The notes beneath the pieces are model-generated. The model was not told the origin of the DNA and made no database searches. It saw only the letters and a program-made list of their open reading frames with translations. Below, piece by piece: positions 1 through 8,821 of a stretch of 64,000 bases of DNA. The first letter of the stretch is position 1. Each line of letters begins with the position of its first letter. A program made the translations under genes and the position numbers. The DNA lies in the NCBI RefSeq assembly GCF_000166195.2, contig NZ_CM001403.1, forward strand, positions 8,344,323 to 8,408,322. The letters run 5' to 3'. This DNA is from Mucilaginibacter paludis DSM 18603 (GTDB taxonomy: Bacteria > Bacteroidota > Bacteroidia > Sphingobacteriales > Sphingobacteriaceae).

Positions 1-597
1 ACTGAAATGTTTCGCGATCCCTTTTTTTACCAGGCACTAAAAAATGAAATATTGCCAGTATTGGCTACCTATCCTTTTATCAGGATATGGCATGCTGGTT
101 GCTCTACAGGCGAAGAGGTGTATTCTACAGCTATTTTCCTCAAGGAGGCCAATTTATTACACAAATCGATATTATACGCCACAGATATTAATTCCGAGGT
201 GGTAAAAAAAGCGGCAGAGGGCATCTTTCCTATCAACCATATGCAGCAGTACTCCGAAAACTACAGGCAGGCAGGTGGAAATCAAGATTTTAGCAGTTAT
301 TATTCGGCCGGTTACGATCACGTTCTGTTTAGCGAAGAACTCAAAAAACGTATGGTTTTTTCTACACATAACCTGGTTTCCGAAAGTTCTTTTAACCAAT
401 TTCAACTGATTATGTGCCGCAATGTGTTGATTTATTTTGAAAGAGAATTACAGGGCAAAGTTTTTGCATTATTCGACGAAAGTTTGGATAGCCTGGGCTT
501 TTTAGCACTGGGAAGCAAGGAGACTTTAAAGTTGTCGCCGATTGTTTCGCGCTACCGGCAAATAGGTAAAGAAAAAATATGGAGGAAAATGTATTAA
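1..597 (+). CDS. cheR: CheR-type protein-glutamate O-methyltransferase, 5' truncated by the window edge
   Basis: This is the catalytic part of a CheR-family methyltransferase, which moves a methyl group from S-adenosylmethionine to glutamate side chains of chemoreceptors or receptor-like kinases in the cytoplasm. The SAM-binding loop HAGCSTGEE lies near residue 30, counted from the first ATG at 7, and the late motif MCRNVLIYF lies near residue 135; both are CheR hallmarks. The frame is open to base 1 (codons for Thr-Glu precede the ATG) and CheR proteins carry an N-terminal helical domain before the phrase MFRDP. The true start therefore lies upstream of the window and the ATG at 7 is internal. 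The 3' end overlaps the next gene, cheB, by 19 bases, so the two are probably translationally coupled. Confidence 0.93.
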   Translation, partial: TEMFRDPFFYQALKNEILPVLATYPFIRIWHAGCSTGEEVYSTAIFLKEANLLHKSILYATDINSEVVKKAAEGIFPINHMQQYSENYRQAGGNQDFSSYYSAGYDHVLFSEELKKRMVFSTHNLVSESSFNQFQLIMCRNVLIYFERELQGKVFALFDESLDSLGFLALGSKETLKLSPIVSRYRQIGKEKIWRKMY

Positions 598-1178
598 ATA
601 CCCAATGCATTATTATCGGAGGATCTGCCGGAAGCCTCGAAGTAATGATGTTTATTTTAACCAGGCTGGAGACTAATTTCTCTATCCCTATCATCATTGT
701 GTTGCACCGTAAATACAACCATGATTCAGCTTTAATTGAGGTATTAAGCCATAAAACAAAATTACATGTTAAAGAAGCTGAAGATAAAGAACAGATAAAA
801 CCAGGAGTAATTTATATTGCCCCGGCAGATTATCATTTGCTGGTTGAAAGCAATCATTCCTTCTCATTAGACTGTTCTGAAAAGGTTCAGTTTTCCAGAC
901 CAAGCATCGATGTATCATTTCAAACTGCCGCCGAAGCATACGGGCCTGGCTTGCTTGCCATCCTTTTATCCGGCGCCAATGCCGACGGAACCGAAGGCTT
1001 TATGCATGTGCGTAGAAACGGCGGAGTACTGATAGCCCAAAACCCCAGCGATGCGTTGGTTCCCTTTATGCCACAGAGCGCAATTAACGAAGGGCTGGCA
1101 GATTTTGTACTAAACAGGCAAGAGATATCGAAACTACTTAACTATCAACAGGATAATAAAAATAGCAACTCCGATTGA
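579..1178 (+). CDS. cheB: CheB-type protein-glutamate methylesterase without receiver domain
   Basis: This 199-residue protein is a stand-alone CheB methylesterase domain, which removes methyl groups from receptor glutamates. The catalytic serine is in GGSAGS near residue 14, the histidine in VLHRKY near residue 46, and the aspartate in LSGANADGTEG near residue 135. The N-terminal receiver domain of classical CheB is absent, so activity is not set by direct phosphorylation. In Bacteroidota such bare CheB domains usually work with CheR and multi-domain sensor kinases rather than with flagellar chemotaxis; that link is inferred here because the neighbouring kinase would be outside the window. 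It overlaps the end of cheR by 19 bases. Confidence 0.93.
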   Translation: MEENVLNTQCIIIGGSAGSLEVMMFILTRLETNFSIPIIIVLHRKYNHDSALIEVLSHKTKLHVKEAEDKEQIKPGVIYIAPADYHLLVESNHSFSLDCSEKVQFSRPSIDVSFQTAAEAYGPGLLAILLSGANADGTEGFMHVRRNGGVLIAQNPSDALVPFMPQSAINEGLADFVLNRQEISKLLNYQQDNKNSNSD

Positions 1179-1248
1179 TCTTTACGCATATATCTATTAA
1201 TTCTACAAAAGGAAATTACCCTTTTAACATAATACCGTCAAAAGAAAT

Positions 1249-2901
1249 TCAATAGCTGGTTTTTTCAGCGATAAGCATCGAAGCCAGGTGATCGTCGAGG
1301 TTATAGATATCTTTCCTGAAATTCAACTTATTGTTTCCGTCTGTAAAAGCAGTAAAGTAAGCTATAAAAACAGGCACCTTATTTTGTAAAGTAACATATT
1401 GCTCTTTCCCGGCGTGCATAGCTACGTCAATTTTCTGAGCGTCCCAGTTTTTTTGATCCTTCAACAGAAAATTTGCCAGCTTGGTTGGGTTTTGAACCCT
1501 AATACAGCCGTGGCTAAAAGCCCTTGCCGATTCGCCAAACAATGATTTGGAGGGCGTATCGTGCAGATAGATATTATAGCTGTTTGGAAAAAGAAATTTC
1601 ACCAGGCCAAGAGAATTTTCGGGCCCTGGTAATTGCCTTATTGTAGGCAGGCCATCTGCGTAACCTGTGATTTGCATCCGGTGAGTGGATAAATAATCCC
1701 GATGCCTTTTCATTTCCGGAACAACCTCTTTCTGCACAATACTCGGTGGTACATTCCAATAAGGGCTAAATACAACGTACTTCACATCGCCATAAAATAC
1801 AGTGGTTTGATGCATGGTTTGCCCTACCACTACATTGCAACTCCACAATAAACTATCAGCATGAAAAACGTGTAATTTAAATTCGGGGATATTAACGGCC
1901 AGATAATCCGAATTTAAACTTATAGGCAGCCAGCGGCAGCGTTCCATATTCACCAGGATCTGCTGTATTCTTTTTTTCAACGGAACATTCATTTCGGCAA
2001 CCGTCTCTTTATTCAACAGGCCATTGGCCAGCAACCCATTCCTGCTTTGAAATTGAAGGATGGCAGTGTCCAGGTCTGCGTTATAAGCACGATCCAGCGT
2101 ATCGCCCTTAAAATCTTCCAATAGGTATAGCCGTTTTTTTACAGTGGCAATTACGGCGGCTGTATCTCCGGGTTTGAACACTTTACCTGTTAAAGTGATA
2201 TTTGACCACTTATCCCGTTCGTTCAGTAAGTAGTATTTGCGCAGATAGCTTCTTAGCAGTTCGTATTGGCGGTAAACCGGCTCGGCGGCAGCAGCTTGCT
2301 TAGACGGCATTTTTATTAAACTATCAAGATATTGCGCATAGTTTACTTTTTTCCGAGGCAGGTACCACCGTGCAGACGAACTTGCCGTGCTATCCATACC
2401 CTGCCATACTAATTTCGAAAAAGCAAAATATTGGGCCGTTAACATCAGCTCAACCTGTATATCAGGCTGCTTTGCCCGGGTATTTAAATTATTAACTAAG
2501 GAGTCGAGTTCTTTTTGATAAGGAGGCTTTTGATACACACCCTCGTTTTGCAAGTTGAGTACGCGGTTTTCCAGGTTGCCTGCTTGTTCAATCAGGCTAC
2601 CTTTCTCAAACCAGGCGTAAGCGTAATTTCTTTTTTTATAAAAACTATTGATCTCACCGGTGTAAATTTTAAATCCGGGGTATTTTTTCAAAAACGACCC
2701 GATACCCAGGCTGTCAAAAACTGCTTCAGACTGGCCGCTGAAGTTTCCCGGAATAGTTTTGTTCCACTCTTTATGCAAAGAGTCTGTAACAGAAGTTTTT
2801 GAGGGGTAATGAACGCAGGAACTCATCATTAAACAGCCAGCAAAAAGCAACAGCAAAGTATATCTTAAATATCCGTAGGGCATAGCATTTATGATCAACA
2901 A
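1249..2901 (-). CDS. L,D-transpeptidase (YcbB/YkuD type) lipoprotein
   Basis: This 550-residue envelope protein belongs to the large L,D-transpeptidases that form 3-3 crosslinks in peptidoglycan or attach proteins to it. A hydrophobic N-terminus ending in MMSSC is a lipobox, so it is probably a lipoprotein. A peptidoglycan-binding helical domain covers roughly residues 240-310. The YkuD catalytic domain covers about 330-490 and has the active-site signature SHGCIRVQ with its nucleophilic cysteine. The ATG at 2883 (MPYGYLRY) gives a more normal signal peptide than the ATG at 2901, so the protein may be six residues shorter. It converges on cheB with a 70-base gap and appears monocistronic. Confidence 0.92.
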   Translation of the reverse strand: MLIINAMPYGYLRYTLLLLFAGCLMMSSCVHYPSKTSVTDSLHKEWNKTIPGNFSGQSEAVFDSLGIGSFLKKYPGFKIYTGEINSFYKKRNYAYAWFEKGSLIEQAGNLENRVLNLQNEGVYQKPPYQKELDSLVNNLNTRAKQPDIQVELMLTAQYFAFSKLVWQGMDSTASSSARWYLPRKKVNYAQYLDSLIKMPSKQAAAAEPVYRQYELLRSYLRKYYLLNERDKWSNITLTGKVFKPGDTAAVIATVKKRLYLLEDFKGDTLDRAYNADLDTAILQFQSRNGLLANGLLNKETVAEMNVPLKKRIQQILVNMERCRWLPISLNSDYLAVNIPEFKLHVFHADSLLWSCNVVVGQTMHQTTVFYGDVKYVVFSPYWNVPPSIVQKEVVPEMKRHRDYLSTHRMQITGYADGLPTIRQLPGPENSLGLVKFLFPNSYNIYLHDTPSKSLFGESARAFSHGCIRVQNPTKLANFLLKDQKNWDAQKIDVAMHAGKEQYVTLQNKVPVFIAYFTAFTDGNNKLNFRKDIYNLDDHLASMLIAEKTSY

Positions 2902-3092
2902 TTAGGCCGATATATTCAGCCCGAGCGCCCTAAAGATAGCTGTTTGCCAACATCAAATTAAATAAGCCTGTAATTTTCAATTAAATGATTAGGCTTAAAT
3001 TACCAAAAAAAAGCACAAATTATTTTTGACTTCCAATTTTAACAGGAACAAAATACTGAATACCTCATTTATTCTGCGCCAGGGCAAATAGC

Positions 3093-3959
3093 TTAATTGC
3101 ACATTTTAGCAGGCAGAATCATAAGCGGCACCTTTTGATAGTTCAGCACTTTTTTTGCGGTACTTTGATGCAGCATGCGGATAAAAAAAGATTGATCATA
3201 ATATACAACGGATAAAAGTTCTGATTCCGATTCTTCGCATAGGCGTATCAGACGTTTAACAACATCTTTGCCTTTTACGGCGTTAAATGTTATTTGAGGG
3301 TAATTCAATTCGGTTACCTGTTTTTTAAAGTTTGCTTCTATTTCGTCCTGAATCTCGCCTTTTTTATCCAGAGGATCCACATGTACAATGTCCAATTGAA
3401 AACCAAAAACCGATCCCAATTTACAGATATACCTAATTGCGTTGATATCCGATTCGTTGAAGCCGGTAGCGAAAGTCACCTTCTTCAATTTATCCAACGT
3501 TGACGGCTGCGGAACAATGATAAGCGGACGGCTGATGTAATCGATAACTGTAGATGTGTTGTTATCATTCAAAATCTGCTCGAGCGTGCAATTTACACCG
3601 CCACCCATCAGAGCAAACTCTATGTCATTGCTCTGCATAATGTTCTCTACATTTTCCCCTATGTTTCCGGCCCCACAATCAACAGAAACATTCGGCTTAT
3701 ACTGCCCGCGTTTTAAATTAACGGCCTGCTGTTCAATAAATTCAGCAGTTTTTTGCAGGTTAAGATACCGTTCTGGTTCGCACTCGGGCAAGCTATCCTG
3801 CAACCATTGGCTCCCCACATAACCCTCAGATACCGTTGCCCCACATAAATTATTGAATAAAAGTAAATTGTTGTGAAGCCTTGAACAAAGCATCAAAGCT
3901 GATTGCGCGGCATGATCTGCGTTCTCAGAAAAGTCAGTCAATAGCAGAATTGTCTTCAT
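3093..3959 (-). CDS. Universal stress protein, tandem UspA domains
   Basis: This 288-residue cytoplasmic protein has two UspA folds in tandem, about residues 1-140 and 150-288. It starts with the typical MKTILLLTDFSENADHAA, and the second half ends with HQSTAKKVLNYQKVPLMILP, the usual last strand. Universal stress proteins bind nucleotides or other ligands and are made under starvation or low oxygen. The glycine-rich ATP loop is degenerate in both halves, so ATP binding is doubtful. It is transcribed away from the eRF1-like gene across a 462-base spacer. A palindrome in that spacer, 86-97 bases before the start codon, is a candidate Crp/Fnr-type activator site. A paralogue lies at 8822-9679. 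Confidence 0.92.
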   Translation of the reverse strand: MKTILLLTDFSENADHAAQSALMLCSRLHNNLLLFNNLCGATVSEGYVGSQWLQDSLPECEPERYLNLQKTAEFIEQQAVNLKRGQYKPNVSVDCGAGNIGENVENIMQSNDIEFALMGGGVNCTLEQILNDNNTSTVIDYISRPLIIVPQPSTLDKLKKVTFATGFNESDINAIRYICKLGSVFGFQLDIVHVDPLDKKGEIQDEIEANFKKQVTELNYPQITFNAVKGKDVVKRLIRLCEESESELLSVVYYDQSFFIRMLHQSTAKKVLNYQKVPLMILPAKMCN

Positions 3960-4013
3960 GGTCAGAATTTAGTAATCGCCTTATTATTAAACAGGCACGG
4001 TTATTATTGCATC

Positions 4014-4021
4014 CAAATTTG
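4014..4021 (-). promoter_or_regulatory. -7-like box CAAATTTG for the universal stress gene
   Basis: On the minus strand this octamer matches the Bacteroidota -7 element TAnnTTTG at all fixed positions except the first. It begins 23 bases after the palindrome at 4045-4056, the same spacing found at three other genes of this region. It implies a transcript start near 4008. Confidence 0.5.
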
Positions 4022-4044
4022 CCCATACACAGTTGATAAAAAAA

Positions 4045-4056
4045 TGACAGGTGTCA
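4045..4056 (-). promoter_or_regulatory. Candidate Crp/Fnr-type operator, site A
   Basis: The minus strand reads TGACACCTGTCA, and the flanks extend the symmetry to AAATGACA-GG-TGTCATTT (4042-4059). The TGA-N6-TCA form resembles Fnr-type boxes with GAC in place of GAT. Its centre would lie near -42 from the inferred start of the universal stress gene, the normal place for a class II activator. Confidence 0.55.
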
Positions 4057-4364
4057 TTTAAATTACTGACACTTAATTAGGTACAAAACAACACTACTTA
4101 ACACATCTTAAATACCACAACTCAATAATAACCAGATCATTAAATAATAATTTAAATATCATCGCATTAAATAGTGTTATGATATCAAGCAACATCAAGA
4201 GTAAGAATACTTTTATTAATCACCTTATCTACAGTACATTAAATTCATCATAGCACTGCATATTTAACCAGGCAGAAAACTTTGTTCAGATCAACATATA
4301 CCTCATCTCCATCATCTGCAAGTAAGCAAGCCCGCCGGATAGTGTAAATAATCAGTGTTTTTAA

Positions 4365-4376
4365 TGATGACCGTCA
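4365..4376 (+). promoter_or_regulatory. Candidate Crp/Fnr-type operator, site B
   Basis: The sequence is TGATGACCGTCA. It ends 23 bases before a -7-like box GAACTTTA (4400-4407), and the eRF1-like gene starts at 4422. The spacing equals that of sites A, C and D to the base. Confidence 0.55.
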
Positions 4377-4421
4377 AAGTTTTTCATTTTTCAATCATTG
4401 AACTTTACGCCATAAATATTT

Positions 4422-5507
4422 ATGATGAACACACTATTGACACCAGAAATCCGGCAGGTAATAGGTGCGTTACACTATAGGCCATCAGTTTCAATCATGA
4501 TACCTTTTGAACCCAAAACCAACTCAAAAACGGAACTGATCCTTTCATTAAAATTAATTGCCGAAAGCGCAGAAAAAGAGTTACTTGAAAACTACCCCGT
4601 TGAGGTATGCGCTGTTATTACAGAAAAACTACGGAAAATCATCCGGAATTTAAGTTTCAACACAAACAAAAAAAGCATCGCTATTTACGTTTCGCTGGTT
4701 TTTGAAAAAGTAATATACCTTGATACCACCGTAAACGAAAAAATAACTATCGACGATTCTTTCGAGATCAGAGACCTGGTTTATAATAAAAAACAAATTG
4801 AAAAGTACCTGTTGCTTTTGTTTACCGATAAAAAGAGTGAGGTGTTTTTAATTAACTCGAGCAAATTCTTCCGGGTAGTTCCGCATGCGCCTGAATTAAT
4901 TTATGCCTATACTAACGATATCACTAAAAATGACGGGCCTCCAAGCCAGTTTGAATTTACAGACCGGGTTTTACATCATATGGATCAATCCCTTGATGAG
5001 ATTACCCTGGCCTACCCTCTACCGGTTTTTATAATGGGTACCGATGATATTGTTGATCATTTTAAAAAGATCACAAAACATGCCGCATCAATTGTTGATT
5101 ATGTGCAAGGCAACTATGAGTATGCTACTTTTACTGAGTTGAAAGCCGCACTAAAACCGCACATTGTCAGCTGGCATAAGCAACAAAAAGATCATTTACT
5201 GGCCAAACTGCAAACTGAGAACGCTAAAAACAAACTGATAACTGGAGTGAAGAATGTATGGGCAGAAATAAATCATCATAAAGGCCGACTATTGGTTGTT
5301 GAAAAAAACTTTAGATATCTTGAAGACCATCAAGTTGCTGGCCGAACTACCGCCCAAGCAAGCCAGACCGGCGAAAGGACAATCTATGACAGAGATAGCG
5401 TAGACGACATGATAGAAAAAGTACTTGAAAATGGCGGCGATGTTGAATTTGTTAACGACGGTGATTTGGATACCTACCACCATATCGCGCTGGTACAGTA
5501 TTACTAA
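4422..5507 (+). CDS. Bacterial archaeo-eukaryotic release factor (baeRF) family protein
   Basis: This 361-residue cytoplasmic protein resembles the bacterial relatives of eRF1/Pelota, probably the baeRF3-like group. It has an alpha/beta N-terminal part (SVSIMIPFEP, residues 23-32), a middle part of the type seen in eRF1 domain 2 (PLPVFIMGTDDIVDHF near 200), and a C-terminal L7Ae-like domain. The last domain ends in GGDVEFVNDGDLDTYHHIALVQYY (split here at GGDVEFVNDGD and LDTYHHIALVQYY). No GGQ peptide-release motif is visible, so it should not release peptides like eRF1. The biochemical role of the family is unknown; ribosome-associated stress functions have been proposed from domain comparisons. 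It is followed after 25 bases by an MGMT-like gene, probably in the same operon, and is preceded by operator site B. Confidence 0.8.
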   Translation: MMNTLLTPEIRQVIGALHYRPSVSIMIPFEPKTNSKTELILSLKLIAESAEKELLENYPVEVCAVITEKLRKIIRNLSFNTNKKSIAIYVSLVFEKVIYLDTTVNEKITIDDSFEIRDLVYNKKQIEKYLLLLFTDKKSEVFLINSSKFFRVVPHAPELIYAYTNDITKNDGPPSQFEFTDRVLHHMDQSLDEITLAYPLPVFIMGTDDIVDHFKKITKHAASIVDYVQGNYEYATFTELKAALKPHIVSWHKQQKDHLLAKLQTENAKNKLITGVKNVWAEINHHKGRLLVVEKNFRYLEDHQVAGRTTAQASQTGERTIYDRDSVDDMIEKVLENGGDVEFVNDGDLDTYHHIALVQYY

Positions 5508-5532
5508 TCACAATGAACTAAATAATTACACC

Positions 5533-6051
5533 ATGATGAAATATATAACAGGAAAAAGTTGGAGGGAGAAAAGAGAGAAACCCATACAACCTAAAGTGAT
5601 TGATATACCCGATTTATGGGCCAGAAAAATGGGTCACGGCAAAATGTTTATTCCTACGCCGATGCTGATTGATGAAATTATCAAAAGAATTCCAATAGGC
5701 AGAGTAACTACGGTAAATATTATTAGAAATCACCTGGCAAGCGAGTATCACGCCGACATGACCTGCCCGCTAAGTACAGGAATAGACTTATGCATTGCAG
5801 CCCAGGCCGCTGAAGAAGACAGGCTAAACGGCGAAAGCGAAATAACCCCCTATTGGAGGGTACTAAAAGAGGATGGTAAACTAAATGCTAAATTTCCGGG
5901 AGGCAAACAACAACAGGCTGAGTATTTACGGGCGGAGGGCTTCGAAATTATAGAAAACGAAGTTGATTATAGCCTATCCGTTAAAAACTATAAAAACAGG
6001 CTGATTAATTTATCCTATCGTTTATTCGCCGATAGTTATAACCTCATTTGA
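5533..6051 (+). CDS. MGMT-like (alkyltransferase-like) protein lacking the acceptor cysteine
   Basis: This 172-residue protein carries the DNA-binding fold of O6-methylguanine-DNA methyltransferase. IPIGRVTTVNIIRNHLA (from about residue 51) corresponds to the MGMT helix-turn-helix and RVLKEDGKL to the loop after the active site. Where MGMT has PCHRV, this protein reads PYWRV, so the alkyl-accepting cysteine is missing and it cannot repair DNA by the classical route. Such proteins are thought to bind damaged bases and flag them, or to have become DNA-binding regulators. The double ATG at 5533 was chosen because upstream codons overlap the preceding gene in another frame. It ends just before a strong hairpin terminator. 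Confidence 0.8.
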   Translation: MMKYITGKSWREKREKPIQPKVIDIPDLWARKMGHGKMFIPTPMLIDEIIKRIPIGRVTTVNIIRNHLASEYHADMTCPLSTGIDLCIAAQAAEEDRLNGESEITPYWRVLKEDGKLNAKFPGGKQQQAEYLRAEGFEIIENEVDYSLSVKNYKNRLINLSYRLFADSYNLI

Positions 6052-6059
6052 GTAAAAGA

Positions 6060-6087
6060 GGTATTGGAGAGAACGGGCTCCAATACC
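6060..6087 (+). terminator. Hairpin terminator after the baeRF/MGMT-like operon
   Basis: A perfect 10-bp stem (GGTATTGGAG with CTCCAATACC) closes an 8-base loop, starting 8 bases after the stop codon. The run after it is only weakly T-rich. Confidence 0.65.
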
Positions 6088-6377
6088 TTCAATAACGTAT
6101 TGACCGTCACTTAACATGAGATAGTTACAATTTTATCTGTAATACACCACACTTTTATCTGCGACAAATATTGGCAATAATGAGTTAGTATCGTTGCCCA
6201 TCCGGCAGCAAGAGTGCCAATACAAAACCACAGCAAAGTACTTTAAATAAGATAGTTAATAATAAAATCGCAGTGTTATTTCGGTCAATTATAAAACCAC
6301 CTTATTTCAAGAACTCACATTGTAATTTGGCCAATCAAATCATATTTTAGCTAAAAACGGTAAAAACAATTCTCCTG
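6088..6377. other. Convergent intergenic spacer, AT-rich
   Basis: This spacer separates two converging genes. I see no open frame with coding character, no RNA gene and no clear repeat in it. Confidence 0.6.
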
Positions 6378-6797
6378 TTAGCTCAACAAAAACTTATTTT
6401 TATGCATTACGCATTCAACCAATCTGAATAATTCTTTTTTTACTTCACGATATTCGGCAGTGAGCTTGGTCATGGTAATCTCTAACTCTGCTTGTGCTAC
6501 CGGCAGAGCTTCCTTAATTTCAGGAATAAGATTTTCGGATATCAGCTCAACCCGCTTAAGTTGATCTTTAATAAGTTGGTGGGCTTCTTTTTCGTCTTTC
6601 TCTAAATTTAACAGCCTTTTACCTACTTGTCGTAACTTCAAAATGTAAGTCTGATCAGACAGTGGGGTAAAATGTTCATCTAATAAACGGTGCAAAAAAG
6701 CCGTCTCAATTTTAAAAAATTCAAGATCTGAAAGCCATTTTCTGGAGGTTACATAGTATTGAACGGAGGAACTTGACAGTGTAGATATATTTTCCAT
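6378..6797 (-). CDS. Small coiled-coil protein of unknown function
   Basis: This 139-residue protein is not recognised. It is almost entirely helical, rich in Glu, Lys and Leu, with heptad-like stretches at about residues 55-130 (LKLRQVGKRLLNLEKDEKE and QAELEITMTKLTAEYREVK). It has no signal peptide or membrane helix, so it should be cytoplasmic. The sequence codes well through its length and the gene stands alone between terminator-like spacers. Two TGA-N6-TCA palindromes lie 170-203 bases upstream, and the nearer one has the same 23-base distance to a -7-like box as at the stress genes. That suggests a role in the same response. Its position next to the baeRF operon and the glucan phosphorylase supports this but does not show a function. 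Confidence 0.7.
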   Translation of the reverse strand: MENISTLSSSSVQYYVTSRKWLSDLEFFKIETAFLHRLLDEHFTPLSDQTYILKLRQVGKRLLNLEKDEKEAHQLIKDQLKRVELISENLIPEIKEALPVAQAELEITMTKLTAEYREVKKELFRLVECVMHKNKFLLS

Positions 6798-6935
6798 CTG
6801 ATTTGTATTAATTGATTTTCTTTTGATTTGTGACTGACGTTGAGTAGTTTGTTATAAATAGCTAAATGCCCTTAACCATAACTTAAACGTATTTTTATTC
6901 ATCAGCCGCATACGGTAACGATTCAATAACAGACG

Positions 6936-6943
6936 TAAAAATC
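6936..6943 (-). promoter_or_regulatory. -7-like box GATTTTTA for the coiled-coil gene
   Basis: On the minus strand this octamer has the xAnnTTTx pattern and begins 23 bases after site C. It implies a 5' leader of roughly 130 bases. Confidence 0.4.
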
Positions 6944-6966
6944 ATCACATTAACCCCATTTTCAAA

Positions 6967-6978
6967 TGACACCAGTCA
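6967..6978 (-). promoter_or_regulatory. Candidate Crp/Fnr-type operator, site C
   Basis: The minus strand reads TGACTGGTGTCA. A second, weaker copy (TGATCATGCTCA on the plus strand, 6989-7000) is centred 22 bases further upstream, two helical turns away, so two dimers could bind on one DNA face. Confidence 0.5.
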
Positions 6979-7013
6979 GTAAAAAATATGATCATGCTCA
7001 AAACAAAATAAGG

Positions 7014-8684
7014 CTACTCGCTGGGTACCCTGCTTGCATTGTACATTAAATCGTAATATTCCCTTGCCTGTCTCCCCGCTTCAAAAGCAGGAACAACATC
7101 GTGAGCGGCTTTTTTTAGAATACTGAGCCATTGCTGATGGTTGTCATAATAAAGGGGCACAACGGTATTCTCTAAAACGCTGAGTAAGCTATCATTCTCC
7201 TGCCTATCCTTTTCTCCTTCAGGTAAGTCATCAGCTGCAGGCTGTATTAAAAAGCAGTTTTGATTGTCCACGGCAAACTCGGGCACCCAGCCATCGGGCA
7301 TGGATAAATTGATACTGCCGTTCATGGCCGCCGTCATTCCACTGGTGCCGGATGCCTCGCGATACATTCGCGGATTATTAAGCCAAACATCAGAGCCACG
7401 TTTTAACACACCAGACAATTCCAGCTCATATCCTATCAGCACTGCGCAGTTGGGCATATTTTTCACTTTGCCCATAATATAGTTGAACTGATCAATCGAA
7501 CCCTTGTCTTCCGGATAGGGCTTTCCAGCCCAAATCATTTGCACAGGGCGTTGCGTGTTACTGATCAGGCTTACAAAACGATCCCAATTGGCCATTAAAA
7601 AATCGGCGCGCTTATACCCGGTAATTCTCCTGGCCCACACTATTGTCAATACATCTTCTTTAAATAATTTACCGCATTGGTCGGCCACAATTTTAAAAAG
7701 GTTGTGTTTTAATTCCTTTTTCCTGCTCACAATAGCATCGTCATCGCCGTTTGTAATAGCCTCGTCCAAAACTTCATCCTTCCAATAAGCCTTATCCTGG
7801 GCGTTTGTAATAGATATGATATCGCAGATACCGGGGTTACTCTGCCACATCTTCCGGGCCACCTCGCCATGTATTTTAGATACACCGTTAGCCTTGCGCG
7901 AAAATTTAAGTGCCGCCAGTGTATAATTAAACCCGTCGCCATTCATTTGCAGCATTTCCCTAACCTGAGGCACCGGTATCTGTCCAAAAAACGACATTTC
8001 ATCAAGCAAACCAAACCTGTGCTCTTCATTACCGGCCACTTCAGGCGTATGGGTTGTAAACACTACCCGCTTTTTCACTTCTTGCAGGCTGTTATATTTT
8101 TGGTATAAATAAAAATTAAGTGGTACGGCGTGCCCTTCATTCATATGATAAACATCCGGCTCAATATTTAAGGCGTCCAGCACCATGGCGCCGCCAATGC
8201 CTAATATCATTGATTGGGCAATGCGGGTAGCCTCGTTAGAATCATAAAGACGTGCCGTAATTGTATCCGATAGGTAATCGTTCTCCGGAATATCAGTAGT
8301 TAAAAACAGAACGGGCGCAGTGCCGAAGGTTTCGGGCTTTAACAGGTAAGCTTTTACATGCACCGGCGACCGATGCACCTGCACTATAACCGTAATGCCG
8401 GTATCTACTAAAAACGAATAATGTTTTTCAATAAACGCGGGCTTTAAAAACCCGGCGCTATCACGGGCCTGGTCGTAATAGCCATAAGTCCATAGCATGC
8501 TTATACCTATCATATTTTGTTTAAGTTGATAGGCGCTGCGCATATGTGAGCCTGCCAAAAAGCCAAGACCGCCACTATAGGTTTTTAAGGCCTGATCGAT
8601 AGCAAATTCCATCGAAAAATACGCCACCATGGTATTATATTTCGGATCGGCTTCGTAGCCAAAAATTTCTTCTCTGCTTAGCAT
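7014..8684 (-). CDS. glgP: Alpha-glucan family phosphorylase (short GT35 type)
   Basis: This 556-residue cytoplasmic protein belongs to the short alpha-glucan phosphorylases, which cut alpha-1,4-glucans with phosphate to give glucose 1-phosphate. Family motifs are FSMEFAIDQALKTYSGGLG near residue 24, YHMNEGHA near 180, FTTHTPE near 208 and the C-terminal ASGTSGM-AAMNG block near 450. In that block the residue that holds pyridoxal phosphate in phosphorylases is normally lysine (GTSGMKAAMNG); here the codon at 7332-7334 gives Thr, about residue 451. Either this Bacteroidota branch works differently or the enzyme lacks classical phosphorolysis. The gene stands alone, upstream of the second universal stress gene in the same orientation, and fits mobilisation of stored glycogen. 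Confidence 0.85.
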   Translation of the reverse strand: MLSREEIFGYEADPKYNTMVAYFSMEFAIDQALKTYSGGLGFLAGSHMRSAYQLKQNMIGISMLWTYGYYDQARDSAGFLKPAFIEKHYSFLVDTGITVIVQVHRSPVHVKAYLLKPETFGTAPVLFLTTDIPENDYLSDTITARLYDSNEATRIAQSMILGIGGAMVLDALNIEPDVYHMNEGHAVPLNFYLYQKYNSLQEVKKRVVFTTHTPEVAGNEEHRFGLLDEMSFFGQIPVPQVREMLQMNGDGFNYTLAALKFSRKANGVSKIHGEVARKMWQSNPGICDIISITNAQDKAYWKDEVLDEAITNGDDDAIVSRKKELKHNLFKIVADQCGKLFKEDVLTIVWARRITGYKRADFLMANWDRFVSLISNTQRPVQMIWAGKPYPEDKGSIDQFNYIMGKVKNMPNCAVLIGYELELSGVLKRGSDVWLNNPRMYREASGTSGMTAAMNGSINLSMPDGWVPEFAVDNQNCFLIQPAADDLPEGEKDRQENDSLLSVLENTVVPLYYDNHQQWLSILKKAAHDVVPAFEAGRQAREYYDLMYNASRVPSE

Positions 8685-8821
8685 AACGGATTATAAAATG
8701 AAGTGTAACTGTTTAAACACACAATGTAACAACTGTCAAAGCCAACTAAAGTTTCTTAAAGGCCATTTAAATATCCTGGCTATGCGCTTATGACGTATCA
8801 CTATTTGTAAGACTTAATCCC

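Noticed and set aside
8727..8738. TAACAACTGTCA before the glucan phosphorylase as a fifth stress operator
   Set aside because: It has one mismatch and no -7-like box at the 23-base distance, unlike the four accepted sites.
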